A stretch of 64,000 nt of DNA from UMGS1783 sp900555065 (GTDB taxonomy: Bacteria > Bacillota > Clostridia > Oscillospirales > UMGS1783): the NCBI GenBank assembly GCA_937991645.1, contig CALKPL010000050.1:1-64000 (forward strand), written 5' to 3'. The notes below the pieces were generated by a model that saw only the letters and a program-made list of their open reading frames with translations, was not told the origin of the DNA and did no database searches. A program made the translations under genes and the position numbers. Positions 1 through 7,302 of the stretch are shown here, piece after piece (within the stretch, counting starts at the first letter, position 1; the number at the start of each line of letters is the position of its first letter).

Positions 1-43
1 TCCGGTTTGGTTTTTCTGTTGTATTGCAAAGTCCGCTTTGCTC

Positions 44-80
44 CGGCTTATTTTTTTGCCTGCGGCTTCAAAATAAGCCG
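44..80. other. Gene-free left end with an 11-bp hairpin
   Basis: Bases 1-176 hold no gene that I can support. CGGCTTATTTT (44-54) is the exact reverse complement of AAAATAAGCCG (70-80), giving an 11-bp stem with a 15-nt loop, and a smaller GCAAAG/CTTTGC hairpin lies at about 25-40. No ORF here has both a ribosome-binding site and a recognisable product. It may be the terminator of a gene outside the window. Confidence 0.3.
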
Positions 81-176
81 TACGCCCGCGCTTTTGTTTT
101 ACCTTTTCCGCAGAAAGTCACGCTTCGTCGGAACAAGTTGCGCGCGTTCCAATTCTTTGGCATGATCGTATTAAGT

Positions 177-212
177 AAAAAAGCCCGCCTTTTGCGTGGC
201 GGGTTCTCTTTT
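177..212 (-). terminator. Intrinsic terminator of the minus-strand HTH gene
   Basis: GCCCGCC (183-189) pairs with GGCGGGT (198-204). On the minus strand the hairpin lies immediately after the HTH stop codon and is followed by a T run (the A run at 177-182 of the plus strand). T-rich sequence on the other side (205-214) could let it work in both directions. Confidence 0.65.
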
Positions 213-440
213 TTATGATAACGGCAGAAACAATCTGCCTGGCGGTATGTCAAAATGTTCGGCCATCCGAAAGATGGCCTCCGAAGAAAGGTGCTTTGGC
301 AGAATGTCCCTTTCCAGCATTTCCAGAGTCTTGACGTTAATCCCCATAATGTCTGCCATTTCTCTGGTCGAAAGCAGATGAACGCGGCGCAGCGTACGGA
401 TGTTCTCACAAAAGCAATAAAATCCTTCCATGGGCGTCAT
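213..440 (-). CDS. Small helix-turn-helix regulator (XRE-like)
   Basis: A 75-residue protein that is almost entirely a lambda-repressor-like HTH domain. The segment TREMADIMGINVKTLEMLER reads as helix 2-turn-helix 3, and a C-terminal stretch (FDIPPGRLFLPLS) resembles the end of small XRE proteins. I chose the ATG at 440 because the minus strand carries GGGGAGG eight bases upstream; the longer frame to 491 starts with TTG and has no ribosome-binding site. It is divergent from a second small HTH gene at 639. The two may be a regulatory pair, but the sequence shows no target genes. Ligand and regulon are unknown. Confidence 0.7.
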   Translation of the reverse strand: MTPMEGFYCFCENIRTLRRVHLLSTREMADIMGINVKTLEMLERDILPKHLSSEAIFRMAEHFDIPPGRLFLPLS

Positions 441-541
441 AGCGCGAACCTCCCCTGGGCCGAGTGCGTTGGCCGCGTTTTTAAGATTCAAAGCTTTATA
501 ACGTAAAAATATTTATTTTTTAGTGTGATTTTAAAACAAAT

Positions 542-561
542 ATGTCCATTATAATAGACAT
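542..561. promoter_or_regulatory. Imperfect palindrome over a TATAAT between two divergent HTH genes
   Basis: ATGTC (542-546) and GACAT (557-561) flank an AT-rich core that contains TATAAT at 550-555. The element sits in the roughly 200-bp divergent region between the HTH genes and would cover a -10 box. This is the expected place for autoregulation. I could not pick out a convincing -35 element for either direction. Confidence 0.35.
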
Positions 562-638
562 GAAGTTGCAAATCGACTTATACAGATAAATTATAGCCTA
601 CATAATAACAATAGTCAAGTATTATGGAGGTGTAGAAA

Positions 639-860
639 GTGATAGTCTTTGATAAGTTATGGCAAACAATGCAACAGCGAGGCGTATCGACATATAAACT
701 TCGAAACACGTACGGTATGGATACCAATACGATCAAGCGCCTGCGTTTGAACCAGAATGTGACGACTGAGACACTGAACAAGTTATGCTGTATATTGAAA
801 TGTGACCTGGAGGACATTGCGCAGTATATAAAAGACGAAAAAGATGAACGGGGCAGATAA
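639..860 (+). CDS. Small Cro/C1-type HTH regulator
   Basis: A 73-residue protein of the HTH_26/Cro type (pfam13443-like): it opens with FDKLWQTMQQRGVSTYKLR, continues with a DTNTIKRLRLNQNVTTETLN recognition region and ends with LCCILKCDLEDIAQYI, all typical of these single-domain regulators. The start is GTG at 639, with GGAGG at 626-630 eight bases upstream. The AT-rich codon use differs from the GC-rich neighbours, which can be a mark of mobile or recently acquired DNA. It stands alone, divergent from the other HTH gene and convergent with msrB. The target is unknown. Confidence 0.75.
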   Translation: MIVFDKLWQTMQQRGVSTYKLRNTYGMDTNTIKRLRLNQNVTTETLNKLCCILKCDLEDIAQYIKDEKDERGR

Positions 861-892
861 GGCCCTCCTCTAGTTTTAGCTGAATACGCCGG

Positions 893-1336
893 TTACTGCA
901 CGTATTGGATATAGTCGCCGTAGCCGGCTTCCTCCATTTTTGAAAGCGGAACAAACCGCAGCGCCGCGCTGTTAATGCAGTAGCGCAGCCCGCCGCGCGA
1001 CGGCGGTCCATCGTTGAAGACATGCCCAAGGTGCGCGCCGCCCAACCGGCTTCGCACCTCAGTGCGGCGCATGAAATAGCTGCGATCCTCGCGTTCGTCT
1101 ACAGCATCTTTTCGAATGGGACGCGTAAAGCTCGGCCAGCCGCAGCCCGCGTCGAATTTGTCGCTGGATGCGAACAGCGGTTCTCCCGTCGTCACGTCCA
1201 CATATATTCCCTGTTCATAGTGATCGTGATATTCGTTTTGAAACGGCGGTTCTGTCGCGCTGTTCTGCGTCACGTCGAACTGCAGAGGCGTCAGTGTCCG
1301 GCGCAGTTCTTCACGGCTTTTTTTTACAGGTTTCAT
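893..1336 (-). CDS. msrB: Peptide methionine (R)-S-oxide reductase MsrB
   Basis: A 147-residue single-domain MsrB that reduces methionine-R-sulfoxide in oxidised proteins in the cytoplasm. Visible family marks are GCGWPSF (C65, the position of a recycling cysteine), the HLGHVFNDGP loop and the catalytic RYCINSAALRF (C120). The CxxC zinc motifs found in many MsrB proteins are absent (TTGEPLF stands where the first would be), so this is a zinc-free form. The ATG at 1336 lies inside the 3' end of msrA (26-nt overlap), so translation is probably coupled and the pair forms an msrA-msrB operon that repairs both sulfoxide stereoisomers. Confidence 0.92.
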   Translation of the reverse strand: MKPVKKSREELRRTLTPLQFDVTQNSATEPPFQNEYHDHYEQGIYVDVTTGEPLFASSDKFDAGCGWPSFTRPIRKDAVDEREDRSYFMRRTEVRSRLGGAHLGHVFNDGPPSRGGLRYCINSAALRFVPLSKMEEAGYGDYIQYVQ

Positions 1337-1838
1337 ATCGCATCTCCTTTGCGCGCCGCATGTGCTGCGGCCCGATATGGCAGTATCCGTGCGGGTTTTT
1401 CTCCAGATACTTCTGGTGGTACGCTTCGGCGCGAACCATCCTGCGCGCCGGTTCGCATTCAATCTGGACCGGTCTTTCGTATTGCGCCTGCAGCCTGCGC
1501 AAAGACGTTTCGATCACCGGCCTGTCCGCGTCGGAAAGGTAGTATACGCCGGTGCGGTACTGGCTGCCGATGTCTCCGCCCTGCCTGTGAACGGACGTAG
1601 GGTCAATAACGGAGTAGAACAGTTCCAGAAGCTTTGGCAGCGGCAGTATTTCGTCGTCGAAACGCACGCGCACCGCCTCGGCGTAACCGGTATCCCCCCG
1701 GCATACGTCTTCGTATCGGGGCGTATCGGTATAGCCGTTCACATAGCTGCATTCTGTGGCCTGCACGCCCGGAAGAAGGGAGAGGAACATTTCCAGTCCC
1801 CAGAAACATCCGCCAGCCAAATAGATTTCATGCTGCAT
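1311..1838 (-). CDS. msrA: Peptide methionine (S)-S-oxide reductase MsrA
   Basis: A 175-residue MsrA with the catalytic GCFWG motif at residues 10-14 (C11 nucleophile), followed by the expected YVNGYTDTPRYEDVC and GDTGYAEAV segments and the SVHRQGGDIGSQYR substrate region. It reduces methionine-S-sulfoxide. The start at 1838 is preceded on the minus strand by GGAGAGGAG. The frame stays open for about 1.1 kb further upstream, but that part is antisense to the URO-D-family gene and has no support. First gene of the msrAB operon; divergent from the gene starting at 1989. Confidence 0.93.
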   Translation of the reverse strand: MQHEIYLAGGCFWGLEMFLSLLPGVQATECSYVNGYTDTPRYEDVCRGDTGYAEAVRVRFDDEILPLPKLLELFYSVIDPTSVHRQGGDIGSQYRTGVYYLSDADRPVIETSLRRLQAQYERPVQIECEPARRMVRAEAYHQKYLEKNPHGYCHIGPQHMRRAKEMRYETCKKKP

Positions 1839-1988
1839 AAAATCGCTCCTCTCCGTCTTAGTATATCGGATTTTCGTTCCGTTATCATCTCTGTTTTTGC
1901 AATAATGATGGCGGCTGCCAAAATAGCGCTTTACAAGCGCGGCAGAAATCGGTATACTGCACTTAATAAAGCGATGGGAGGAATGTTT

Positions 1989-2996
1989 GTGACTTCCAGA
2001 CAACGAGTTATGCGCGTTGCAAAACGCTGTAATACGGGTGCAAATCCATTCTGGACCGGGCATCCGAGCAGCGGGGCGCTCGAGCAGTATTATGCGTATT
2101 TGGGAATTGATAATACGGAGGCGCTGTTCAGGTATCTGGACGATGATTGCCGTTTTCTGCGCGCGGAGGGCTGTTACCGCGGTCCCGGCGGCCGGCCCAT
2201 GTTTGATTTTACGGGCGGCAGGAAACGTGAATCGCTGTCCATGCCGGGTTGCTTCGCCGAGGCGACGCTCGACGACATACGCCGTTACCCCTGGCCCGAT
2301 CCTGCTGATTTTGACTATACGGAACTTCTTCGTGAAATACGCGCGCACGGCGATAAGGCCGTGTTCTCCGGCAACCTCGGCACATTTTTTCATGATATGT
2401 GCGACTTTTTCGGTATGGAGGAATATTTTGTCCGGATGTATACCGATCCGCAGGTCGTCCATGCCGCTACCGACCGCCTTGTCGATTTTTATGTAGAGGC
2501 GAACGACCGGTTTTTCCGCGAGGCGGGCGACAGCTTTGATATATTTCTCATTGTAAACGACTTCGGCACCCAGCGCGACTTGTTTATGTCCCTCGAACAG
2601 TTCCGGACCTTTATCCTGCCCGGCTTTCGGCGGCTGATCGAGGTGGGGAAGAAGCATGGAAAAGTGATCATGCTTCACTCCTGCGGCTCGATCTACCGCG
2701 TCATACCGGATCTGATCGACGCAGGGGTTGATATCCTGCATCCCATTCAGGCCATGGCGGCGCATATGGACGCCGAAACCCTTGCGCGAGAATTCGGGCG
2801 TGATCTTGCCTTTTGCGGCGGAGTGGATACGCAGGACAAGCTCGTCAACTGGTCGCCGGAACAGATCCGGGAGGAAGTGCTGCGCCTGCGCGATGTGTTC
2901 GGCGGGAACCTGATCGTAAGCGCAAGCCATGAGGAGATTTTGCCGAATATCCCCATAGAGAACATGATCGCCATGGCCCGCGCGGCCAAGGAATAG
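1989..2996 (+). CDS. Uroporphyrinogen decarboxylase-family protein (probable corrinoid/methyl-transfer enzyme)
   Basis: A 335-residue protein with a URO-D-like TIM-barrel fold: FSGNLGTFFHDMCDFFGMEE, VNDFGTQRDLFMS, KVIMLHSCGSIYRVIPDLI, DILHPIQ and FCGGVDTQ are the usual landmarks of the MtaA/CmuA-like branch of the family. The HSCGS segment is where zinc-dependent methyltransferases carry a ligand cysteine, so methyl transfer is more likely than heme synthesis, and no heme genes are nearby. I chose GTG 1989 because GGGAGGA ends six bases before it; ATG 1983 is too close to that site. No corrinoid protein gene is adjacent, so the substrate cannot be inferred. Confidence 0.75.
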   Translation: MTSRQRVMRVAKRCNTGANPFWTGHPSSGALEQYYAYLGIDNTEALFRYLDDDCRFLRAEGCYRGPGGRPMFDFTGGRKRESLSMPGCFAEATLDDIRRYPWPDPADFDYTELLREIRAHGDKAVFSGNLGTFFHDMCDFFGMEEYFVRMYTDPQVVHAATDRLVDFYVEANDRFFREAGDSFDIFLIVNDFGTQRDLFMSLEQFRTFILPGFRRLIEVGKKHGKVIMLHSCGSIYRVIPDLIDAGVDILHPIQAMAAHMDAETLAREFGRDLAFCGGVDTQDKLVNWSPEQIREEVLRLRDVFGGNLIVSASHEEILPNIPIENMIAMARAAKE

Positions 2997-3003
2997 AAAA
3001 AAC

Positions 3004-3028
3004 GCCGCCCGCCCTTGCGTCGGGCGGC
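3004..3028 (+). terminator. Hairpin after the URO-D-family gene
   Basis: GCCGCCCG (3004-3011) pairs with CGGGCGGC (3021-3028) eight bases after the stop codon. There is no T run on the plus strand, so termination may be weak. Confidence 0.4.
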
Positions 3029-3124
3029 TGTCTGTGATACAATGCGTCGTATAAGCCCGGAGCGGCGAAAGGACAGGCGTATGCAGCGCTTAGGAAAATC
3101 TGCCGCATAAGAAAAGGCGGACCG

Positions 3125-3162
3125 GCACACCCCCCTACGTTTTGTGGGGTGTGCGTGTTTTT
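3125..3162 (+). terminator. Intrinsic terminator or attenuator just before the ABC-2 operon
   Basis: GCACACCCC (3125-3133) pairs perfectly with GGGGTGTGC (3146-3154), and TTTTT follows at 3158-3162. It lies only about 30 bp before the exporter ATPase start at 3191, so it either ends upstream transcription or attenuates the operon. Confidence 0.6.
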
Positions 3163-3190
3163 GCGCGTGAAAATACAGGAGGAGAAAAAC

Positions 3191-4186
3191 GTGATAGAAC
3201 TGAGCCATATCTGCAAAACCTTCCGCGTACGAAGACGCGGCGAGGGCATGAAAAACGCAGTAAAGTCCCTGTTTTCCCGTGCATATACGGAGGTAGAAGC
3301 CCTGCACGACGTTTCCTTTACAATCGGCGCGGGCGAAATGGTCGGGTACATCGGCCCCAATGGCGCGGGGAAAAGCAGCACCATCAAGATTATGAGCGGG
3401 ATCCTCACGCCAGACAGCGGGGATTGCCGTATCGACGGCCTTATCCCTTGGAAGTCGCGCAGGGAGCACGTGAAAAAGATCGGGGTCGTGTTCGGGCAGC
3501 GTTCACAGCTGTGGTGGGATGTGCCCGTCATCGACTCGTTTTCCCTGATTCGGGATATTTACGGCGTGCCGGATGACGTCTACCGTCGCAACCTTGCGGA
3601 GCTGACCGACCTGCTTGGGCTGTCCGAACTTGTCAGAACGCCGGCGCGTCAGCTCAGCCTCGGCCAGCGGATGCGGTGCGAGATCGCGGCTTCGCTGCTG
3701 CACGGCCCGAAGGTCCTTTTCCTCGACGAGCCGACCATCGGCCTCGACGCGGCGTCCAAGCTCGCCGTGCGCGGTTTTATCCGCCGCCTGAACCGCCAGC
3801 GGGGGACGACCGTCATCCTCACGACGCACGACATGCAGGATATAGAGGCGCTCACAGAGCGGATTTTGCTCATCGGAAAAGGGCGTATTCTGCTCGACGG
3901 TTCGTTGCAGGAGCTGATGAAGCGCCGCGATTCGCGGCGGCGGATTACGGTCGAGTACGCGGGCGGCTGTTTTGAGGAGTGCGCCGGGCTCGTGCGGGTG
4001 GACGAAACCGGCCGGGAGGGCTCGTCCCAGCCGGGCCGCGCCGTGTTCGAAGTGGATACCGCCGTACTGCGTGTTTCGGACGCAATCAGTCTCCTGAGCC
4101 GTCGCGCGGAGATTACCGATCTTTCCGTCGCCGGCGCTACCGCGGAGGAGATGGTCGTTTCCCTGTACCGCGAGTTCGGCGTCTGA
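3191..4186 (+). CDS. ABC-2 type exporter, ATP-binding subunit
   Basis: A 331-residue ABC ATPase with Walker A GPNGAGKSS, the Q-loop region VVFGQRSQLWWD, signature LSLGQRMRCEIAASLL and Walker B VLFLDEPTIGLD, followed by a C-terminal extension of about 100 residues typical of the NatA/DrrA-like COG4586 group. It should energise export by the two membrane proteins encoded next. The start is GTG 3191, with AGGAGGAG at 3177-3184. The next gene follows after 31 bp. Substrates of this three-gene ABC-2 type are mostly unknown (lipids, antibiotics or sugars have been proposed for relatives). Confidence 0.88.
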   Translation: MIELSHICKTFRVRRRGEGMKNAVKSLFSRAYTEVEALHDVSFTIGAGEMVGYIGPNGAGKSSTIKIMSGILTPDSGDCRIDGLIPWKSRREHVKKIGVVFGQRSQLWWDVPVIDSFSLIRDIYGVPDDVYRRNLAELTDLLGLSELVRTPARQLSLGQRMRCEIAASLLHGPKVLFLDEPTIGLDAASKLAVRGFIRRLNRQRGTTVILTTHDMQDIEALTERILLIGKGRILLDGSLQELMKRRDSRRRITVEYAGGCFEECAGLVRVDETGREGSSQPGRAVFEVDTAVLRVSDAISLLSRRAEITDLSVAGATAEEMVVSLYREFGV

Positions 4187-4217
4187 ACCGTTGCACAGGC
4201 TGATTTCGGAGGCTATT

Positions 4218-5021
4218 ATGAAAAAATATTGGAGCTTTTTCCGTATCCGGTTCCTCTGCGGCCTGCAATACCGGGCCGCTGCCCTGGCGGGCATAGCCAC
4301 ACAGTTTGCCTGGGGCGGGATGAACGTGCTATTGTTCTGGGCGTTTTACAACAGCGACCCGTCCGTGTTCCCCATGGGCTTTTCGCAGACGAGTTGTTAT
4401 ATCTGGCTGCAGCAGGCCTTTATGACTTTGCTGTTTCTGTGGTTTCTTGACAACGAAATATTTGAGAATATACGCACTGGAAACATCGCCTACGAGCTTG
4501 CGCGGCCAATGGACCTTTACAATATGTGGTTTGTCAAAAATGCGGCGGCGCGCCTGTCCCGGGCCGTGCTGCGCTGCCTGCCCATCCTGTGCGTCGCAGC
4601 TTTTCTCCCGTACCCGTACGGCCTTGCGCTGCCGGCGGACATGCCCGCGTTCGTCCTGTTTTTGGCGACGCTTTTTCTGGGGACAATCCTCGTCGTCGCC
4701 TTCTGCATGCTCATCTATATCGCGACGTTCTATACCATGTCTCCCATGGGCCTGCGTATGATCATCCTGTCCTTCACCGAACTGTTTACCGGCGCGCTGA
4801 TCCCGCTGCCCTTTTTCCCGGACGGCCTGCGTCAGGCGGTCGAGTATTCGCCTTTCGGGGGTATGCAGGACCTGCCGCTGCGTGTTTACAGCGGCAATCT
4901 AGCTGGGGAGGAGCTCTGGATCCGGCTCGCCTTGCAAGTCGTGTGGATCCTCGTGCTGCTGGCGCTGGGCCGGGCCTGGATGCGTCGGGCGCTGCGCCGC
5001 GTTGCCGTCCAGGGCGGATGA
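4218..5021 (+). CDS. ABC-2 type exporter permease, first subunit
   Basis: A 267-residue membrane protein with about six hydrophobic helices, beginning MKKYWSFFRIRFLCGLQYR and matching the COG4587-type permeases that accompany COG4586 ATPases. Conserved-looking segments are GNIAYELARPMDLY, an ABC-2 family landmark, and LIPLPFFPDGLRQ. ATG 4218 is preceded by GGAGG at 4208-4212; the frame also opens at 4191 without a good ribosome-binding site. It lies between the ATPase and a second permease and probably forms a heterodimeric channel with it. Confidence 0.85.
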   Translation: MKKYWSFFRIRFLCGLQYRAAALAGIATQFAWGGMNVLLFWAFYNSDPSVFPMGFSQTSCYIWLQQAFMTLLFLWFLDNEIFENIRTGNIAYELARPMDLYNMWFVKNAAARLSRAVLRCLPILCVAAFLPYPYGLALPADMPAFVLFLATLFLGTILVVAFCMLIYIATFYTMSPMGLRMIILSFTELFTGALIPLPFFPDGLRQAVEYSPFGGMQDLPLRVYSGNLAGEELWIRLALQVVWILVLLALGRAWMRRALRRVAVQGG

Positions 5022-5047
5022 ACGCGCCGTGTGAGAGGAGGTTTTTT

Positions 5048-5824
5048 ATGAGACTCTATAAAAAATACCTGTCCATTATTGTCAAAAGCGCCATGGAGTA
5101 CAAGGCTTCTTTTTTCATGACGCTGCTCGGCCAGCTGCTGCTGTCCGGCACCGCCGTCCTCGCCGTGTATTTCCTCATGGCGCGGTTCCGGGCGGTCGAC
5201 GGCTTTACCTTTGGCGAGGTCATGCTCTGCTTCGGCACGGTTTACTTCTCGTTCGGCCTCGCCGAGCTGTTTGTGCGCGGTTTTGATACCTTCCCGACCA
5301 TGATCCTGAGCGGCGAGTTCGACCGGATCATGGTGCGTCCGCGCGGCCTCGTATTCCAGGTTCTGGCTTCCAGATTTGATATCAGCCGGCTCGGCCGGCT
5401 CATCCAGGCCGTTCTCATCTTCTGCTATGCCGTCCCGGCAAGCGGCGTGCACTGGACGGCCGCCCGTGCCGCTCTGCTCGCGCTCATGTCGGTCTGCGGG
5501 GCGCTTGTATTCGGCGGACTGTTCGTAATCTATGCGGCGCTGACTTTCTTTACGATCGACGGCCTGGAATTCATGAACGTGTTTACCGACGGCGGCCGGG
5601 AGTTTGGCAGCTACCCCTTTTCCGTGTATGGGGATACGGTGCTGAAAGTCCTTACGTATGTCGTGCCGCTCGCCCTGTTCCAGTACTATCCGCTGCTGTA
5701 TCTCACCGGCCGAAGCGACAGCGTCCTGTATTATCTGGCCCCGCTTTTGTCGCTGCTGTTTTTGATCCCCTGCGCCCTGCTCTGGCGGCTCGGCGTCCGC
5801 CACTATAAGTCCATCGGTTCCTGA
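5048..5824 (+). CDS. ABC-2 type exporter permease, second subunit (COG3694-like)
   Basis: A 258-residue integral membrane protein with about six helices, related to the pfam06182/COG3694 permeases: FGEVMLCFGTVYFSFGLAE, LSGEFDRIMVRPRGLVFQV and a C-terminal SLLFLIPCALLWRLGVRHYKS are recognisable. ATG 5048 has GAGGAGG at 5035-5041. The gene starts 26 bp after the first permease and closes the ATPase-permease-permease operon. I cannot deduce the substrate. Confidence 0.85.
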   Translation: MRLYKKYLSIIVKSAMEYKASFFMTLLGQLLLSGTAVLAVYFLMARFRAVDGFTFGEVMLCFGTVYFSFGLAELFVRGFDTFPTMILSGEFDRIMVRPRGLVFQVLASRFDISRLGRLIQAVLIFCYAVPASGVHWTAARAALLALMSVCGALVFGGLFVIYAALTFFTIDGLEFMNVFTDGGREFGSYPFSVYGDTVLKVLTYVVPLALFQYYPLLYLTGRSDSVLYYLAPLLSLLFLIPCALLWRLGVRHYKSIGS

Positions 5825-5832
5825 GCGAACCT

Positions 5833-5861
5833 TTGCATTGTACAATACGCTGTGCTATAAT
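5833..5861 (+). promoter_or_regulatory. Sigma-A-type promoter for the HAD phosphatase
   Basis: TTGCAT (5833-5838), a 17-bp spacer and TATAAT (5856-5861) lie about 30 bp before the gene at 5890. The spacer contains the perfect palindrome ATTGTACAAT (5837-5846), which could be a repressor site. Confidence 0.65.
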
Positions 5862-5889
5862 GTAAAAAAAGTTGCGGGGAGGAGAGGAA

Positions 5890-6552
5890 ATGCGCGAAAA
5901 ACGGACCGTCCTGTTCGATCTGGACGGCACCATCATCGATTCCATGGCGGGCATTACGCACGCCTATCAGTATGCGCTTGCCCATTTCGGCGTCAGGGTG
6001 GAAGACCCCGCCGCGCTCGCGCGTTTTGTCGGTCCGTCGCTGTACCGCACCTTTGCGGACGAGTACCGGTTCCAGGGAGCGGATCTTCAGACGGCCGTGG
6101 CGAAATACCGGGAATATTTTTCAGAAAAAGGCGTGTTTGAGCATACGCTCTATCCCGGCATGGCCGCGCTGATCCGGCATTTGTCTGAACAGGGCCGAAC
6201 CCTTGCCGTCGCCTCGTGCAAGGTGGCCGTATACACCAATCAGATTCTGGATCAGTACGGCCTTTTGGACTGTTTTGCCTTTGTCGGCGGCAGTGAAATG
6301 GACGGCCGCCGCTCGGACAAGGCCGAGATCATCCGCCATGTGCTGGCCGGGCTCGGTTCGCCCGCGCCGGAAACCGCCGTCATGGTCGGCGACCGCGCCG
6401 AGGATGTGGCCGGTGCGCGCGCCGCGGGGATCGACGGCGTCGGCGTCCTGTACGGCTTCGGCGGCCGCGCGGAACTGGACGCCGCCGGCGCGACCGCACT
6501 GGTTGCAGACGTCCCCGCCCTCGCGTCGTTGCTCGGCGCGTCTATATCATAA
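5890..6552 (+). CDS. HAD-superfamily phosphatase (phosphoglycolate phosphatase/PpaX-like)
   Basis: A 220-residue HAD subfamily IA hydrolase. Motif I is FDLDGTIIDS (nucleophile and acid-base Asp), motif II lies in VASCK, and motif III/IV is VMVGDRAEDVAGARAAG; the helical cap is between residues of about 17 and 85. Such enzymes remove phosphate from small metabolites such as phosphoglycolate or pyrophosphate, and the exact substrate is not visible. ATG 5890 follows GGGGAGGAGAGG. It has its own promoter and is followed immediately by a tiny Cys-rich gene. Confidence 0.85.
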   Translation: MREKRTVLFDLDGTIIDSMAGITHAYQYALAHFGVRVEDPAALARFVGPSLYRTFADEYRFQGADLQTAVAKYREYFSEKGVFEHTLYPGMAALIRHLSEQGRTLAVASCKVAVYTNQILDQYGLLDCFAFVGGSEMDGRRSDKAEIIRHVLAGLGSPAPETAVMVGDRAEDVAGARAAGIDGVGVLYGFGGRAELDAAGATALVADVPALASLLGASIS

Positions 6553-6563
6553 GGAGGAATAGA

Positions 6564-6689
6564 ACGAAAAACCAGAACTGTCCATGCAAGAACACCGCCT
6601 GCGCGCGGCACGGCGACTGCGCCGCCTGTAAGTCCTACCATGCAAAGGCGGGCGGGAAGACGACCTGCCAGCGCACGCAGGGGAAATAA
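6564..6689 (+). CDS. Tiny Cys-rich protein (41 aa) with an apparent ACG start
   Basis: Too short for routine ORF calling. Reading from ACG 6564 gives T/M-KNQNCPCKNTAC followed by ARHGDCAACKSYHAKAGG and a final KTTCQRTQGK: six cysteines and two histidines in 41 residues. The pattern CxC..C..HGxC..C resembles a small clostridial family that I recall but cannot name. AAGGAGG (6551-6557) lies exactly where it should be for a start at 6564, but that codon is ACG, and no ATG, GTG or TTG is in frame between the ribosome-binding site and the first Cys. Either ACG initiates, or a base differs from the true genome. It may bind a metal. Confidence 0.6.
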   Translation, partial: TKNQNCPCKNTACARHGDCAACKSYHAKAGGKTTCQRTQGK

Positions 6690-6726
6690 GCGCGTTCAAT
6701 ATGATTGAATGAAAAGAGGTATGGGT

Positions 6727-7299
6727 ATGTACCAGTTTGAACAGCAGGAAACCCTTGTCCTGCACACGTCGATGGGGGATATCGGCATCGCCCTGTTCCC
6801 CGAAATCGCAGTCAAGGCGTCGGAAAACTTTCTCGGCCACGCAAAGAACGGCTATTACGACGGGCTGACCTTTCACCGCGTCATCCAGGGTTTTATGATC
6901 CAGGGCGGCGACCCGGAGGGGACCGGCCGGGGCGGCGAGAGCATATGGGGCCGGCCCTTCGCGGATGAGTTCGACCGTTGCCTGCACCACTACTGCGGCG
7001 CGCTCGCCATGGCGAATTCCGGGCCCAACACCAACGGCAGCCAGTTTTTTATCGTCACCGCCGACAGCGTCGATCCCGGCCTGCTGGCCCAGATGCGCGA
7101 AGCGCAGTGGCCCGCCGACGTAATCGCGCAGTATGAGGCGGCGGGCGGCACGCCCTGGCTTGATTTCCGTCACACAGTGTTCGGCCAGGTGGTGCGCGGC
7201 CTGGACGTCGCGATGAAGATCGCGGCGGTGGAAAAGGACGCGCGCGACATGCCGCTCACGCCAGTACGCATAGAGAGCGTAGAGATCCTCGCGCGCTAG
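6727..7299 (+). CDS. Cyclophilin-type peptidyl-prolyl cis-trans isomerase
   Basis: A 190-residue single-domain cyclophilin, cytoplasmic (no signal peptide). The catalytic region FHRVIQGFMIQGGDPEGTG contains the conserved Arg, followed by LAMANSGPNTNGSQFFI and FGQVVRGLDV, all hallmark cyclophilin segments. It has an insertion with LLAQMREAQWPADVIAQYEA seen in clostridial members. ATG 6727 is favoured because AGAGG (6715-6719) is seven bases away; ATG 6721 is too close. It converges with ytaF, with only three bases between the stop codons. Confidence 0.92.
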   Translation: MYQFEQQETLVLHTSMGDIGIALFPEIAVKASENFLGHAKNGYYDGLTFHRVIQGFMIQGGDPEGTGRGGESIWGRPFADEFDRCLHHYCGALAMANSGPNTNGSQFFIVTADSVDPGLLAQMREAQWPADVIAQYEAAGGTPWLDFRHTVFGQVVRGLDVAMKIAAVEKDARDMPLTPVRIESVEILAR

Positions 7300-7302
7300 T
7301 AT

